This document shows positions 7,631-17,267 of a stretch of DNA of 64,000 nt, piece by piece; within the stretch, counting starts at the first letter, position 1, and every line of letters begins with the position of its first letter. Source of the stretch: Clostridia bacterium (GTDB lineage Bacteria; Bacillota; Clostridia; Christensenellales; Aristaeellaceae). The notes under the pieces were generated by a model. It did no database searches. It was not told the DNA's origin and was given only the letters and a program-made list of their open reading frames with translations. The stretch spans positions 1 to 64,000 of the forward strand of contig JAFRPG010000031.1 of the NCBI GenBank assembly GCA_017429265.1, read 5' to 3'. The position numbers and the translations under genes are program-made.

Positions 7631-9706
7631 ATGAACCGAGCAGACGCGCGCAAACTGGCCGAGCAGCTGGTTTCCCGGATGACCCTGGAGGAGAAGGCTT
7701 CCCAGCTCCGCTACGACGCTCCGGCGATCCCACGCCTGGGGATCCCGGCCTACAACTGGTGGAACGAGGCGCTGCACGGCGTGGCGCGCGCGGGCACGGC
7801 GACCGTCTTCCCGCAGGCCATCGCCCTGGCGGCTGTCTTCGACGAGGACTTCCACCAGCAGGTGGCGGAGACGATCAGCGTCGAGGCCCGGGCCAAGTAC
7901 AACGCGCAGTCCGCCCACGGCGACCGCGACATCTACAAGGGCCTCACGATGTGGAGCCCCAACATCAACCTCTTCCGCGATCCGCGCTGGGGCCGCGGTC
8001 ATGAGACCTACGGCGAGGATCCCTGCCTGACCTCGCACCTCGGCGTGCGCTTCATCAAAGGCCTGCAGGGCGACGGCGAATACATGCGCGTCGCCGCCTG
8101 CGCCAAGCACTTCGCCGTGCACTCCGGCCCCGAGGCGATCCGCCACGAGTTCGACGCCGTCGCGACGCCGAAGGACATGACGGAGACCTACCTGCCCGCG
8201 TTCAAGGCCGCGGTGGAGGCGGGGGTCGAGGCCTTCATGGGCGCGTACAACCGCGTCAACGGCGAGCCGGCCTGCGGCTCGAAGGCCCTGCTCGTGGATC
8301 TGCTGCGCGGCGCCTGGGGCTTTGAGGGCCATGTGACCAGCGACTGCTGGGCTATCCGCGACTTCCACGAGAACCACCACGTCACCGACACGGCCCCCGA
8401 GTCCGCCGCCCTGGCGCTCAAAAACGGCTGCGACCTCAACTGCGGCAACACCTACCTCCACATGCTCCAGGCCTATCAGGAAGGCCTGGTCACGGAGGAG
8501 GACATCACCCGCTCTGCCGTGCGCCTCTTCACCGCGCGCTATCTCCTCGGCTGCTTCGCCGACGACTGCGAGTACGACAGCCTGCCCTACACCCTGGTCG
8601 ACTCCGACGAGCACAACGCCCTGGCGCAGAAAGCCGCCGAGAAGGCCATGGTCCTGCTGAAGAACAACGGCATCCTGCCCCTGGACCCGAAGAAGCTCAC
8701 CACCGTGGCCGTCGTCGGCCCCATGGCCGCCAGCGACCTGGTGCTCAAGGGCAACTATTACGGCACGGCCTCCCGCTCCGTGACCCTCCTCGAGGGCATC
8801 CGGGCGTACCTCGAGCCCTTCGGCGTGCGCGTGCTCTACTCCGCGGGCTCGGACCGCGTGGTCAACCGCGTGGAGCATCTGGCCCAGCCCGACGACCGCA
8901 TCGCCGAGGCCGTCATCTGCGCGGAGAACGCCGACGTCGTGATCGCCTGCGTGGGCCTGGACGAGACCCTTGAGGGCGAGGAGGGCGACACCGGCAACTT
9001 CTCCGCCAGCGGCGACAAGGTGACCCTGTCCCTGCCGGAGAGCCAGCAGCGCCTGATGGCCGCCCTGGCCGGGACCGGCAGACCGCTCGTCACCGTCCTC
9101 ACCGTCGGCAGCGCGCTGAACGTGCCCGAGGGCGATGCCCAGCTGCTGGCCTGGTATCCGGGTCAGGCGGGCGGCACGGCCCTCGCGCGGATCCTCTTCG
9201 GCGAGGTCAGCCCCTCCGGCTGCCTGCCGGTGACCTTCTACAAGGGCTTGGACGACCTGCCGGAGTTCACCGACTACAGCATGGTCAACCGCACCTACCG
9301 CTACTTCACCGGCGAGCCGCTCTATCCCTTCGGCTACGGCCTGAGCTATACCTCCTTCGCGGCGGACAGCCTGAAGGTGGCGGGCGACGAGGTGACCCTG
9401 CGCGTGACGAACACCGGCGCGATGGACGCCGAGACCGTCGTGCAGGTCTATGTCCGGGCCGCGGACAATCCCGACGCGCCCCTGCATCCGGCGCTGGCGG
9501 CCTTCCGCCGCGTCGCTATCGGCGCGGGCGAGGCGAAGGACGTGACCCTGACCGTCGATCCCAATGCCTGGACCGTTGTCAACGCCGCGGGCGAGCGCAT
9601 CCCCGCCGGCCCGGCCTTCGACCTCTACGCCGGCCTGCACCAGCCCGATGCCCGCAGCGAGGCGCTCACGGGAACAAAGTGCCTGTACGCGAGGGTGAAC
9701 CGCTGA
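7631..9706 (+). CDS. Glycoside hydrolase family 3 (beta-glucosidase/xylosidase type)
   Basis: 691 aa, hydrolysing beta-linked glucosides or xylosides. GH3 N-terminal barrel (about 1-310): NWWNEALHGVAR, FPQAIALAAVFD, NLFRDPRWGRGHETYGEDP, CAKHFAVHS and the nucleophile Asp in GHVTSDCWAI (D238). GH3 C-terminal domain (about 340-560) begins KAMVLLKNNGILPL. A fibronectin type III-like domain (about 590-680) ends the protein. The NEALHG and RWGRGHETYGEDP pattern is more like beta-xylosidase/exo-glucosidase members than bglX. There is no signal peptide, so it likely acts in the cytoplasm on imported oligosaccharides. ATG 7631 has AAGGAGG upstream. The TGA stop lies inside the left copy of a direct repeat bordering the element that follows. 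Confidence 0.93.
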   Translation: MNRADARKLAEQLVSRMTLEEKASQLRYDAPAIPRLGIPAYNWWNEALHGVARAGTATVFPQAIALAAVFDEDFHQQVAETISVEARAKYNAQSAHGDRDIYKGLTMWSPNINLFRDPRWGRGHETYGEDPCLTSHLGVRFIKGLQGDGEYMRVAACAKHFAVHSGPEAIRHEFDAVATPKDMTETYLPAFKAAVEAGVEAFMGAYNRVNGEPACGSKALLVDLLRGAWGFEGHVTSDCWAIRDFHENHHVTDTAPESAALALKNGCDLNCGNTYLHMLQAYQEGLVTEEDITRSAVRLFTARYLLGCFADDCEYDSLPYTLVDSDEHNALAQKAAEKAMVLLKNNGILPLDPKKLTTVAVVGPMAASDLVLKGNYYGTASRSVTLLEGIRAYLEPFGVRVLYSAGSDRVVNRVEHLAQPDDRIAEAVICAENADVVIACVGLDETLEGEEGDTGNFSASGDKVTLSLPESQQRLMAALAGTGRPLVTVLTVGSALNVPEGDAQLLAWYPGQAGGTALARILFGEVSPSGCLPVTFYKGLDDLPEFTDYSMVNRTYRYFTGEPLYPFGYGLSYTSFAADSLKVAGDEVTLRVTNTGAMDAETVVQVYVRAADNPDAPLHPALAAFRRVAIGAGEAKDVTLTVDPNAWTVVNAAGERIPAGPAFDLYAGLHQPDARSEALTGTKCLYARVNR

Positions 9707-9712
9707 TTTTCG

Positions 9713-9989
9713 GGTTCTTCACGGAAAGTTCGGGAAAACCATATGGAAGAGGTTCCGCGCTCTGCGGAGCGCGCCAGGGGCTTTCCGATCGCCCCTGGAC
9801 CCTTCGGGATCGCATCTTCCTTGTATGATGTTGGGAAAAGCAATAGTGAAAAAGAACCTTAGAAATATCAGAACCTGTCTTTAGCGGGACGGCCCCGAAG
9901 GAGTCCAGAGGGCGATCGGAAAGCCCTCTGGTGCGCCCGCAGGCGCACTCCCTCATCAACGGAGTTTCCCTAACTGAACGGAAAGAGCC
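9713..9989 (+). repeat. Intergenic element copy 4, with candidate target duplication
   Basis: 277 nt from GGTTCTTCACGG to AAAGAGCC with both arms and an AT-rich centre. It is flanked by TGATTTTCG at 9704-9712 and again at 9990-9998; the match extends to 11 bases (CTGATTTTCGG, 9703-9713 and 9989-9999) when shared edge bases are counted. The left flank contains the GH3 stop codon. This looks like insertion with target duplication at the very end of the gene. Confidence 0.9.
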
Positions 9990-10038
9990 TGATTTTCGGA
10001 AGCGCTGACCCTTCCAGCAAAAAACGTCATCACAAAGA

Positions 10039-10076
10039 AACCCTGCCGCCGCATAAACGGTGACAGGGTTTTTGCC
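10039..10076. terminator. Bidirectional terminator between GH3 gene and floA operon
   Basis: AAACCCTG (10039-10046) pairs with CAGGGTTT (10065-10072), with TTTTT on the plus side and an A-rich run on the other. It serves the convergent GH3 and NfeD-FloA units and lies beyond the repeat element. Confidence 0.85.
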
Positions 10077-10097
10077 TGGGATCCTGTTCGGGGCCGG

Positions 10098-10550
10098 TTA
10101 CCTCTGCCCGGGGCGCTTGAGCACCTCCTGCATCACGAAGGCACGGACGATGCTGTTCGGGGCCCAGTCGAGCAGGGGCTTTCCGGGCGCCGGGGCTTTC
10201 TTTCCGGGCTGCTCCCGGAGGGAGGCGTTGATCTCCTCCTCGGAATGCATGCTCGGCATATCCACTTCATGGTCGAAACCGTGGTCATGCGGGTCGGACC
10301 CCTCGGTGCCGTCGTCGGCATGCAGGCTGCCCTCAAACATCTCGCTGTGATCGTGCAGGGAGGGCGCGATCGGGCGGGGCGGCAGGATGGACTCCTGCTG
10401 CCGGGCAGCCGGCTTCCCGGGCTGGGCGGCCTTCCGCCTCCGCTCGGCATTCGCGCGCTCGGCCTGCTGCTTGGCAGCGCTCTTCCTGGCGCTGCCGACG
10501 GTGATGGCGATGATGAAGAAGAGCCAGATGACTGCGAAGAACAGCGTCAT
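10098..10550 (-). CDS. Small membrane-anchored protein of the floA operon
   Basis: 150 aa. One N-terminal transmembrane helix (MTLFFAVIWLFFIIAITVGS) is followed by a basic Ala/Lys/Arg segment. After that comes a His/Asp-rich, low-complexity cytoplasmic region (SLHDHSEMF, HDHGFDHEVD). The C-terminal LLDWAPNSIVRAFVMQEVL resembles a short conserved tail seen on small proteins next to flotillin operons, though I cannot name a family. It starts at ATG 10550 with GGAGGTG ten bases upstream, 39 bases after the floA stop. Probably a membrane-microdomain accessory protein; the His-rich stretch could bind metal. Confidence 0.75.
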   Translation of the reverse strand: MTLFFAVIWLFFIIAITVGSARKSAAKQQAERANAERRRKAAQPGKPAARQQESILPPRPIAPSLHDHSEMFEGSLHADDGTEGSDPHDHGFDHEVDMPSMHSEEEINASLREQPGKKAPAPGKPLLDWAPNSIVRAFVMQEVLKRPGQR

Positions 10551-10589
10551 GATTCACGGCCACCTCCTTTCTCGGAGATTCCGGGCGGC

Positions 10590-11576
10590 TCAGCGGTCGC
10601 CTGCCGTCGGGGCGGTGCTCGCCTTGGCGATGGACTCCCGCATCTCGGTGTCCGCGATGGTGTTGCGCATCTGATAGTAGTCCAGCACGCCGAGCTTGCC
10701 GTCGCGCAGGGCGGCCGCCATGGCCTTCGGCACCTCGGCCTCGGCCTCGACCACCTTGGCGCGCATCTCCTGCACGCTGGCCTTCATCTCCTGCTCGTGG
10801 GCGACGGCCATCGCGCGGCGTTCCTCCGCCTTCGCCTGGGCGATGCGGCGGTCGGCCTCGGCCTGGTCCATCTGGAGCTGGGCGCCGATGTTGCGGCCCA
10901 CGTCCACGTCCGCGATGTCGATGGAGAGGATCTCGAAGGCGGTGCCGGCGTCCAGGCCCTTGCTCAGGACGGTGCGGCTGATCAGGTCGGGGTTCTCCAG
11001 GACCTGCTTGTGGGTCTCCGCGGAGCCGACGGTGGTGACGATGCCCTCGCCGACACGGGCGATGACGGTCTCCTCGCCGGCGCCGCCGACCAGGCGCTCG
11101 ATGTTGGTGCGCACGGTCACGCGGGCCTTGGCGCGCAGCTCGATGCCGTCCTTGGCGATGGCGGCGACGACCGGGGTCTCGATGACCTTGGGCGTGACGG
11201 ACATCTGCACGGCCTCGAAGACGTCGCGGCCGGCCAGGTCGATGGCGCAGGCCTTCTCATAGGCCATGGGGATGTTCGCGCGCTGGGCGGCGATCAGGGC
11301 GTTGATCACGCGGTCCACGTTGCCGCCGGCCAGATAGTGGGTCTCCAGCTGGGTGATGTTCAGCTTGAGGCCGGCCTTGGTGGCCTTGATCAGCGGGTAG
11401 ACGAGCTTCTCGGGGCGGATGCGGCGGACCTTCATGCCGATCAGGGACCGGAAGGGCAGGTGCACGCCGCTGGCGACCGAGCGGATCCACATGCCGATCG
11501 GGATGAACTGACCGAGCACGATCAGGATGATCAGAACGATGCCGATGATGATGTAGGGAAGATACTGCTGCAGCAC
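10590..11576 (-). CDS. floA: Flotillin-like protein FloA (SPFH domain)
   Basis: 328 aa, matching the FloA (YqfA) family length. An N-terminal hydrophobic hairpin (residues 5-28) is followed by the conserved start of the SPFH-type region ([38 protein letters not shown]). An Ala/Glu/Arg-rich helical region ([20 protein letters not shown]) and a conserved tail ([19 protein letters not shown]) complete it. It scaffolds functional membrane microdomains. The start is GTG 11576 with GGAGG seven bases upstream. It sits between NfeD and the small membrane protein, the standard Bacillota arrangement. Confidence 0.95.
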   Translation of the reverse strand: MLQQYLPYIIIGIVLIILIVLGQFIPIGMWIRSVASGVHLPFRSLIGMKVRRIRPEKLVYPLIKATKAGLKLNITQLETHYLAGGNVDRVINALIAAQRANIPMAYEKACAIDLAGRDVFEAVQMSVTPKVIETPVVAAIAKDGIELRAKARVTVRTNIERLVGGAGEETVIARVGEGIVTTVGSAETHKQVLENPDLISRTVLSKGLDAGTAFEILSIDIADVDVGRNIGAQLQMDQAEADRRIAQAKAEERRAMAVAHEQEMKASVQEMRAKVVEAEAEVPKAMAAALRDGKLGVLDYYQMRNTIADTEMRESIAKASTAPTAGDR

Positions 11577-11605
11577 GGTAAATGCCTCCTTCTGTCAATG
11601 GTTCG

Positions 11606-12112
11606 TCAGCCGTTCACGGGCCGGACGAAGAGCTTGCTGCCCTCGACGCGCACGACCTTCACCGCGCTCTCGGGCGGGATGAACTCGCCGTCGGAGAGGA
11701 CGTTGAGCCGTACGCCGTCAAACTCGGCGACGCCGGTGGGCCGCAGGGTGGTGAGCACGGTGCCTTCCTTGCCCAGGAAGACCTGCATGTCGTCCGCGGC
11801 GATGTAGCCGTCTTCGCTGCTCTCGGTGTCGGTGAGGATCATGCCGCTGCGGCTGAGTTTGCCCTTCGTCGCCGATCGCAGGGAGATGGACAGGGCCACG
11901 GCGGCGATGCTCAGCGCCACCAGGAACAGGACGGCCGCCGCCATCAGGTTCTGCGTCTGTTCATACATCAGCCAGATCGCGATGATCTCGAGCACGATGC
12001 CCGAGAGACCGGCGACGCCGAAACCGGGCATGAACACTTCCGCGATCAGCAGGCCGATGCCGGCCAGGGCGCAGAGGATAGCGGGCAGGTTCTGCTGGAT
12101 AAACTCCCACAT
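11606..12112 (-). CDS. NfeD family membrane protein
   Basis: 168 aa. Membrane segments occupy roughly residues 8-90 (AILCALAGIGLLIAEVFMPG, then two more). A C-terminal OB-fold-like soluble domain (about 110-168) has GKEGTVLTTLRPTGVAEFDG and the ending VVRVEGSKLFVRPV, typical of short NfeD (NfeD1b) proteins that pair with FloA. ATG 12112 is preferred because AGGAGGG lies just before it; a longer in-frame reading would start upstream of the promoter. First gene of the operon NfeD-FloA-small protein. Confidence 0.93.
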   Translation of the reverse strand: MWEFIQQNLPAILCALAGIGLLIAEVFMPGFGVAGLSGIVLEIIAIWLMYEQTQNLMAAAVLFLVALSIAAVALSISLRSATKGKLSRSGMILTDTESSEDGYIAADDMQVFLGKEGTVLTTLRPTGVAEFDGVRLNVLSDGEFIPPESAVKVVRVEGSKLFVRPVNG

Positions 12113-12136
12113 GATGAGCTCCCTCCTTTCACCGCG

Positions 12137-12166
12137 ATCATAGCATGGTCCGCGGCGGCCCGCCAA
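12137..12166 (-). promoter_or_regulatory. Promoter of the NfeD-FloA operon
   Basis: On the minus strand TTGGCG and TATGAT are separated by 18 bases, 25 bases before the NfeD start. Confidence 0.7.
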
Positions 12167-12286
12167 GGGGTTTTGCTCCAAAACATCATTCGGCTGTCTC
12201 AAATGTCAGATTTGGCCCGGAGACGGCGGAAAAGCGCCAAAAGACAGGGAAAAGACATGAAAACCCGAACGTTTCGGGCTCCGGGC

Positions 12287-12315
12287 TTGCCTTTTTTTGG
12301 ATTTGGTGCTATGAT
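12287..12315 (+). promoter_or_regulatory. Promoter of the 77-aa protein gene
   Basis: TTGCCT and TATGAT separated by 17 bases. A CCCGAA-CGT-TTCGGG palindrome (12264-12278) lies just upstream and could be an operator. Confidence 0.65.
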
Positions 12316-12395
12316 ACCGCCGTCGCAGCGCCCGGAAGGGCACGCGAAATCACGAGAAAGCGCCATGCTGGGCGCGGAAAGCAGAGGAAACACAC

Positions 12396-12629
12396 ATGAA
12401 GAAGGTCATTTGCAAGGTCGAGTACGACACCGAGAACGCCGAGCTGATCGCGAAGAAGACCGAAGGCGCCTTCGGTGATCCCGCGGGCTATGAAGAGTGC
12501 CTGTTCAAGACCAACGACGGGAAGTTCTTCCTGTACGGCAACGGCGGCGCCGAGTCCGTCTATGCCGAGGAGACCATCAAGCGCATGTCCGCCGCCAAGG
12601 CTGACGAGTGGGTCGCCGCCAACAAGTAA
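12396..12629 (+). CDS. Small conserved-looking protein of unknown function
   Basis: 77 aa, soluble, acidic: MKKVICKVEYDTENAELIA, then aromatic-rich ECLFKTNDGKFFLYGNGG and a C-terminal helix (AEETIKRMSAAKADEWVAAN). The pattern of a first strand KVxYDTExA followed by LYxTxxGxFFLYGxGG is familiar from short uncharacterised proteins of gut Clostridia, but no function is known to me. It has its own promoter and terminator, so it is a monocistronic, probably well expressed gene. Confidence 0.85.
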   Translation: MKKVICKVEYDTENAELIAKKTEGAFGDPAGYEECLFKTNDGKFFLYGNGGAESVYAEETIKRMSAAKADEWVAANK

Positions 12630-12646
12630 GATTCCCAGCGGAACAG

Positions 12647-12690
12647 AAACGCGCGCCTTTTCCGGCCTTCATCGCCGGGGGCGCGCGTTT
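12647..12690 (+). terminator. Terminator of the 77-aa protein gene
   Basis: AAACGCGCGCC (12647-12657) pairs with GGCGCGCGTTT (12680-12690), with an inner CCGG/CCGG stem. Confidence 0.8.
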
Positions 12691-12713
12691 GTGTTGGACA
12701 AAACGGACATCCC

Positions 12714-12742
12714 TTGACTTTTCCCTCGTTCGGGCATAAACT
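12714..12742 (+). promoter_or_regulatory. Promoter of the toxin-antitoxin pair
   Basis: TTGACT and TAAACT separated by 17 bases, 50 bases before the antitoxin start. Confidence 0.6.
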
Positions 12743-12791
12743 GATGATGAACAATGTCACCGTGCGGAATATACAGAAAGGGGGATGTCCG

Positions 12792-13070
12792 ATGACTGTG
12801 AGACAGGAAGCACACGGCATGATCGACAGAATGCCGGAGGAAAGTGTGCGGGCGCTGATCCCGGTCATGGCCAGGCTGATCTCCTTCAGCCAAAGACAAC
12901 CGGCAAAGAAGCCGGATGCGATTTCTCCCAGGATGCAGGCTTTTCTTGAAATGCAGGAGCTGCGGAAAGGATCTGTGAAGTATGACTTCTCCGAAGCCCG
13001 GCGGGAAGAGGCAATGACCGAGAAGTTCGGAAACATCGATTGGAGACCGGACAATGAAAATCCTGATTGA
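12792..13070 (+). CDS. Putative antitoxin paired with PIN toxin
   Basis: 92 aa. An N-terminal amphipathic region (MTVRQEAHGMIDRMPEESVR) resembles the start of short antitoxins placed before PIN genes. A Lys/Pro linker and a charged C-terminus (DFSEARREEAMTEKFG) follow, the part expected to wrap the toxin. ATG 12792 has GAAAGGGGG seven bases upstream. The last 17 bases overlap the PIN gene start, the usual translational coupling. Base composition is clearly more AT-rich than neighbours, suggesting recent acquisition. No ribbon-helix-helix or AbrB motif is evident, so family assignment is open. Confidence 0.75.
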   Translation: MTVRQEAHGMIDRMPEESVRALIPVMARLISFSQRQPAKKPDAISPRMQAFLEMQELRKGSVKYDFSEARREEAMTEKFGNIDWRPDNENPD

Positions 13071-13482
13071 TGCAAATGTAGCCGTCACATATATTTCCGG
13101 ACGTGATGATCCGTATTCGTCAGAGATCGAGAAAATCATGCGGCTCTGCGCGGAGGACAGGATTGAAGGCGTGATAGCTTTCCACTCTCTGTCCATCATC
13201 TGGTATATCAGCCGAAAAGTTCCCGATCCGGTGCGCAGACAATGGATGAGGCTCCTTTGCGGATTACTGACTGTCTCCGGTGCGGACAATGCGCTGATTC
13301 GGGAAGCGATCGACCGAACGGATTTCAAGGATTTCGAAGATGCTCTGCAGGATTGCTGTGCGGTCAAAGCCGGAGCAGACTATATTGTCACCGTCAACAG
13401 GAAGGATTACCTGAATCACAGCGTCATCCCTGCCGTCACGCCGGAGGAGTTCCTGCGTATCATCCGCTTTGACGAGACCTGA
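13054..13482 (+). CDS. PIN domain ribonuclease, putative toxin (VapC-like)
   Basis: 142 aa, standard PIN length. It starts MKILIDANVAVTYISGRDDP with the first catalytic Asp at residue 6. Later acidic positions are in FKDFEDALQ (about 93-96) and the strand ADYIVTVNRKDY (D109, D118), followed by AVTPEEFL, the conserved PIN C-terminal pattern. It would cut RNA in a metal-dependent way when freed from the antitoxin. It overlaps the upstream gene by 17 bases. AT-rich composition matches its partner and differs from gdhA next door. Confidence 0.9.
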   Translation: MKILIDANVAVTYISGRDDPYSSEIEKIMRLCAEDRIEGVIAFHSLSIIWYISRKVPDPVRRQWMRLLCGLLTVSGADNALIREAIDRTDFKDFEDALQDCCAVKAGADYIVTVNRKDYLNHSVIPAVTPEEFLRIIRFDET

Positions 13483-13537
13483 TCGACAGAGAACTCCCCG
13501 CACGTTTGGGAGAGACGATCCGCAAACTGCACTTTCG

Positions 13538-13577
13538 CTGCGTTTTGTCAGAAAAATACAGACAAAATGCAGTTTTT
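13538..13577 (+). terminator. Hairpin with T-run after the PIN gene
   Basis: CTGCGTTTTGTC (13538-13549) pairs with GACAAAATGCAG (13561-13572), one mismatch in 12, followed by TTTTT. It lies between the toxin gene and the gdhA promoter and most likely ends the toxin-antitoxin transcript. Confidence 0.7.
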
Positions 13578-13580
13578 CTA

Positions 13581-13609
13581 TTGCGTTCCTGCAAACGCTG
13601 CGATAGAAT
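13581..13609 (+). promoter_or_regulatory. Promoter of gdhA
   Basis: TTGCGT and TAGAAT separated by 17 bases, 45 bases before the gdhA start. Confidence 0.6.
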
Positions 13610-13650
13610 CACACCGTATTTTTCCCCTGCGGATAAAAAAGGAGCGATGA

Positions 13651-14991
<1,341 letters not shown>

Positions 14992-15013
14992 GTCTTTATC
15001 CGGGATCCCCTTT

Positions 15014-15048
15014 CAGGCAGTCCGCTTCTTATGCGGGCTGCCTGTTTC
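15014..15048 (+). terminator. Terminator of gdhA
   Basis: A 12-bp stem, CAGGCAGTCCGC (15014-15025) with GCGGGCTGCCTG (15033-15044), 7-nt loop, then TTTCT. Confidence 0.85.
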
Positions 15049-15209
15049 TGAATGAGGGAGGCGGCTCCGCACATATCATGAGCGGTGTAAGCACGGGCGT
15101 GTTCAGAAGGGAACGGCTTTCATGCGGCAAACAGCGGAGTGCAGCGAATTGCGGGGCGCAGCAAGCGGCGCCCCGTTTCGCGTCCCGAACATACAGGCAT
15201 ATCCGCTCA

Positions 15210-15294
15210 TCCGGGAAACACCATTGATGAGAATATGGGCCCGCAGGTACGAAACCTCTCGCCAAACGGTTTTCCGAGCTTTCCGTGAAGAACC
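15210..15294 (-). repeat. Decayed remnant of the intergenic element
   Basis: Read on the minus strand: GGTTCTTCACGGAAAGCTCGG, then a short stretch, then CTGCGGGCCCATATTCTCATCAATGG. These match the outer ends of full copies (GGTTCTTCACGGAAAG... and ...CGCATATCCTCATCAACGG), but both hairpin arms and the centre are gone. The remaining gap 14992-15401 holds the gdhA terminator, this remnant and a promoter; no gene is seen. Confidence 0.65.
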
Positions 15295-15336
15295 TTTTCT
15301 CTGCCTCCGGAACCCTTCCAAATCCCTCTTCGCGGC

Positions 15337-15365
15337 TTGACCCCGCCGCCCGAAAATGATAAACT
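15337..15365 (+). promoter_or_regulatory. Promoter of the radical SAM-miaB-mutS run
   Basis: TTGACC and TAAACT separated by 17 bases, 36 bases before the start codon at 15402. Confidence 0.6.
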
Positions 15366-15401
15366 GTATCTTGGGTTTGTATCGCCCGCAAGGAGGTCAG
15401 A

Positions 15402-17267
15402 ATGGATCAGTTTTCGGATCGGATCGAAGCGCTGCTGGAGCGGGTGCAGAAGGCTCCGCGCTACACCGGCGGCGAGATGAATACAGCCGTGAAGCCCTGG
15501 GACAGCGTGAAGCTGCGCTACGGCTTCTGCTTCCCGGACACCTATGAGGTCGGCATGTCCCACCTCGGGATGAAGATCCTCTACGGCCTGGTCAACCGGG
15601 AGCCGGACCAGGTCTGCGAGCGTTTCTTCATGCCCTGGACCGACATGAAGGAACTGATGGAGCAGGAGGACGTCCCGCTCTTCTCGATGGAGAGCCGCCA
15701 CGCCCTGTATGACTTCGACATGATCGGCTTCACCCTCCAGTACGAGATGAGCTACACGAACATCCTCGCCATGCTGAAGCTGGGCCGGGTGTCCGTGCGC
15801 AGCGCCGACCGCGGGCGGGACGAGCCGGTCGTGGTCGCGGGCGGACCCTGCGCCTTCAACCCCGAACCCCTGGCCGACTTCATCGACGCGTTCATGATCG
15901 GCGACGGCGAGGAGGTCACCCTGCAGGTGACGGCCGCCGTGCGCGACTGGAAGCCCACCGGCGCGCCCCGCCGTGCCCTGCTGGAGACCCTGGCGCGGAT
16001 CCCCGGCGTCTACGTTCCGGCCTTCTACGATGTAAAATACAACGCGGACGGGACCGTCGCTTCCGTCACGCCCAACTGCGAGGCTGCCCCGGAGCGGGTG
16101 CGCAAGTGCGTCGTCACCGACCTCGACAGCGCCTACTATCCCCGGGCCTTCCCGGTGCCCTACACCGAGGTCGTGTTCGACCGCATCATGCTGGAGATTA
16201 TGCGCGGCTGCACGCGCGGCTGCCGCTTCTGCCAGGCCGGCATGCTCTACCGCCCGGTACGCGAGCGCTCCCTGGAGACCCTGCGCAGCCTCGCCATGGA
16301 CCTGGAACGGGCCACGGGCTATGAGGAGATCAGCCTCTCGAGCCTCTCCAGCGGCGATTACTCCTGCCTGCCGGAGCTGATCCGCGCCCTGATGAAGGAC
16401 ATGGAGCGCGAGCGGGTGAGCATCTCCCTGCCCTCCCTGCGCATCGACAGCGTGCTGAAGGAGAGCCTTGAGGAGACCCAGAAGGTCCGCAAGACCAGCC
16501 TGACCTTCGCCCCGGAGGCCGGCACCCAGCGCCTCCGCGACGTGATCAACAAGGGCGTGACCGAAGCCGACCTGATCGAGAAGGTGACCGACGCCTTCTC
16601 CTCCGGCTGGTCGAGCGTCAAGCTGTACTTCATGATCGGCCTGCCCACCGAGACCGACGAGGACCTCGACGGCATCGCCGACCTCGCGCAGAAGGTGGTC
16701 CGCTGCTACTTCTCCGTCCCGAAGGACAAACGGGCGAAGGGCCTGCGGGTCACGGTCAGCGCATCCTCCTTCGTGCCCAAGCCGGTGACGCCCTTCCAGT
16801 GGTGCGGCCAGGACACGCAGGAGTCCCTCAAGCGCAAGCAGGCCTATCTCAAGGAAAAGCTGCGCGCGGTGAAGGGCGTCAACTTCAACTATCATACGCC
16901 GGAGCTGAGCTACCTCGAGGCCTGCTTCTCGCGGGGCGACCGGCGGCTCGGCCGGGTGCTGGAGGCCGCGGCCGCGCGCGGCTGCATGCTCGACGGCTGG
17001 AGCGACCTGTTCAGCTTTGAAAACTGGATGGCGGCCTTTGCCGACGCGGGCCTCGACCCGGATTGGTATGCCTACCGCACCTGCGGGAAGGACGAGGTCC
17101 TGCCGTGGGAACACATCGACAGCGGCATCGACCGGCGCTTCCTGCGCCGCGAGTACGACAGGGCGCAGCGCGCGGAGGTCACGAGGGATTGCCGCCAGGG
17201 CTGCAACGGCTGCGGACTGCAGCGGTGGAAGGGGGTGTGCGCCTGTGCGGATGCTGGCCACGTTTGA
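15402..17267 (+). CDS. Radical SAM protein, TIGR03960 family
   Basis: 621 aa. The N-terminal half contains a B12-binding-like Rossmann region (KLRYGFCFPDTYEVGMSHLG, VVVAGGPCAFNPEPLADFID). The radical SAM core has the 4Fe-4S cysteine motif CTRGCRFCQAG (about residue 270) and FAPEAGTQRLRDVINKG. The C-terminus is Cys-rich (GCNGCGLQRWKGVCAC). In this family the gene almost always precedes a DUF2344 gene, as here, and is sometimes fused to it. The substrate is not established. ATG 15402 has AAGGAGG upstream. It overlaps the next gene by 23 bases, so translation is coupled. Confidence 0.92.
   Translation: MDQFSDRIEALLERVQKAPRYTGGEMNTAVKPWDSVKLRYGFCFPDTYEVGMSHLGMKILYGLVNREPDQVCERFFMPWTDMKELMEQEDVPLFSMESRHALYDFDMIGFTLQYEMSYTNILAMLKLGRVSVRSADRGRDEPVVVAGGPCAFNPEPLADFIDAFMIGDGEEVTLQVTAAVRDWKPTGAPRRALLETLARIPGVYVPAFYDVKYNADGTVASVTPNCEAAPERVRKCVVTDLDSAYYPRAFPVPYTEVVFDRIMLEIMRGCTRGCRFCQAGMLYRPVRERSLETLRSLAMDLERATGYEEISLSSLSSGDYSCLPELIRALMKDMERERVSISLPSLRIDSVLKESLEETQKVRKTSLTFAPEAGTQRLRDVINKGVTEADLIEKVTDAFSSGWSSVKLYFMIGLPTETDEDLDGIADLAQKVVRCYFSVPKDKRAKGLRVTVSASSFVPKPVTPFQWCGQDTQESLKRKQAYLKEKLRAVKGVNFNYHTPELSYLEACFSRGDRRLGRVLEAAAARGCMLDGWSDLFSFENWMAAFADAGLDPDWYAYRTCGKDEVLPWEHIDSGIDRRFLRREYDRAQRAEVTRDCRQGCNGCGLQRWKGVCACADAGHV

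Noticed and set aside
12192-12395. Regulatory RNA or riboswitch before the 77-aa gene
   Set aside because: Only a small CCCGAA/TTCGGG palindrome and a promoter are visible; nothing matches a known class.
15122-15340. Possible 72-aa plus-strand gene between gdhA and the radical SAM gene
   Set aside because: No ribosome binding site, overlaps the decayed repeat element, and the peptide has no recognisable pattern.
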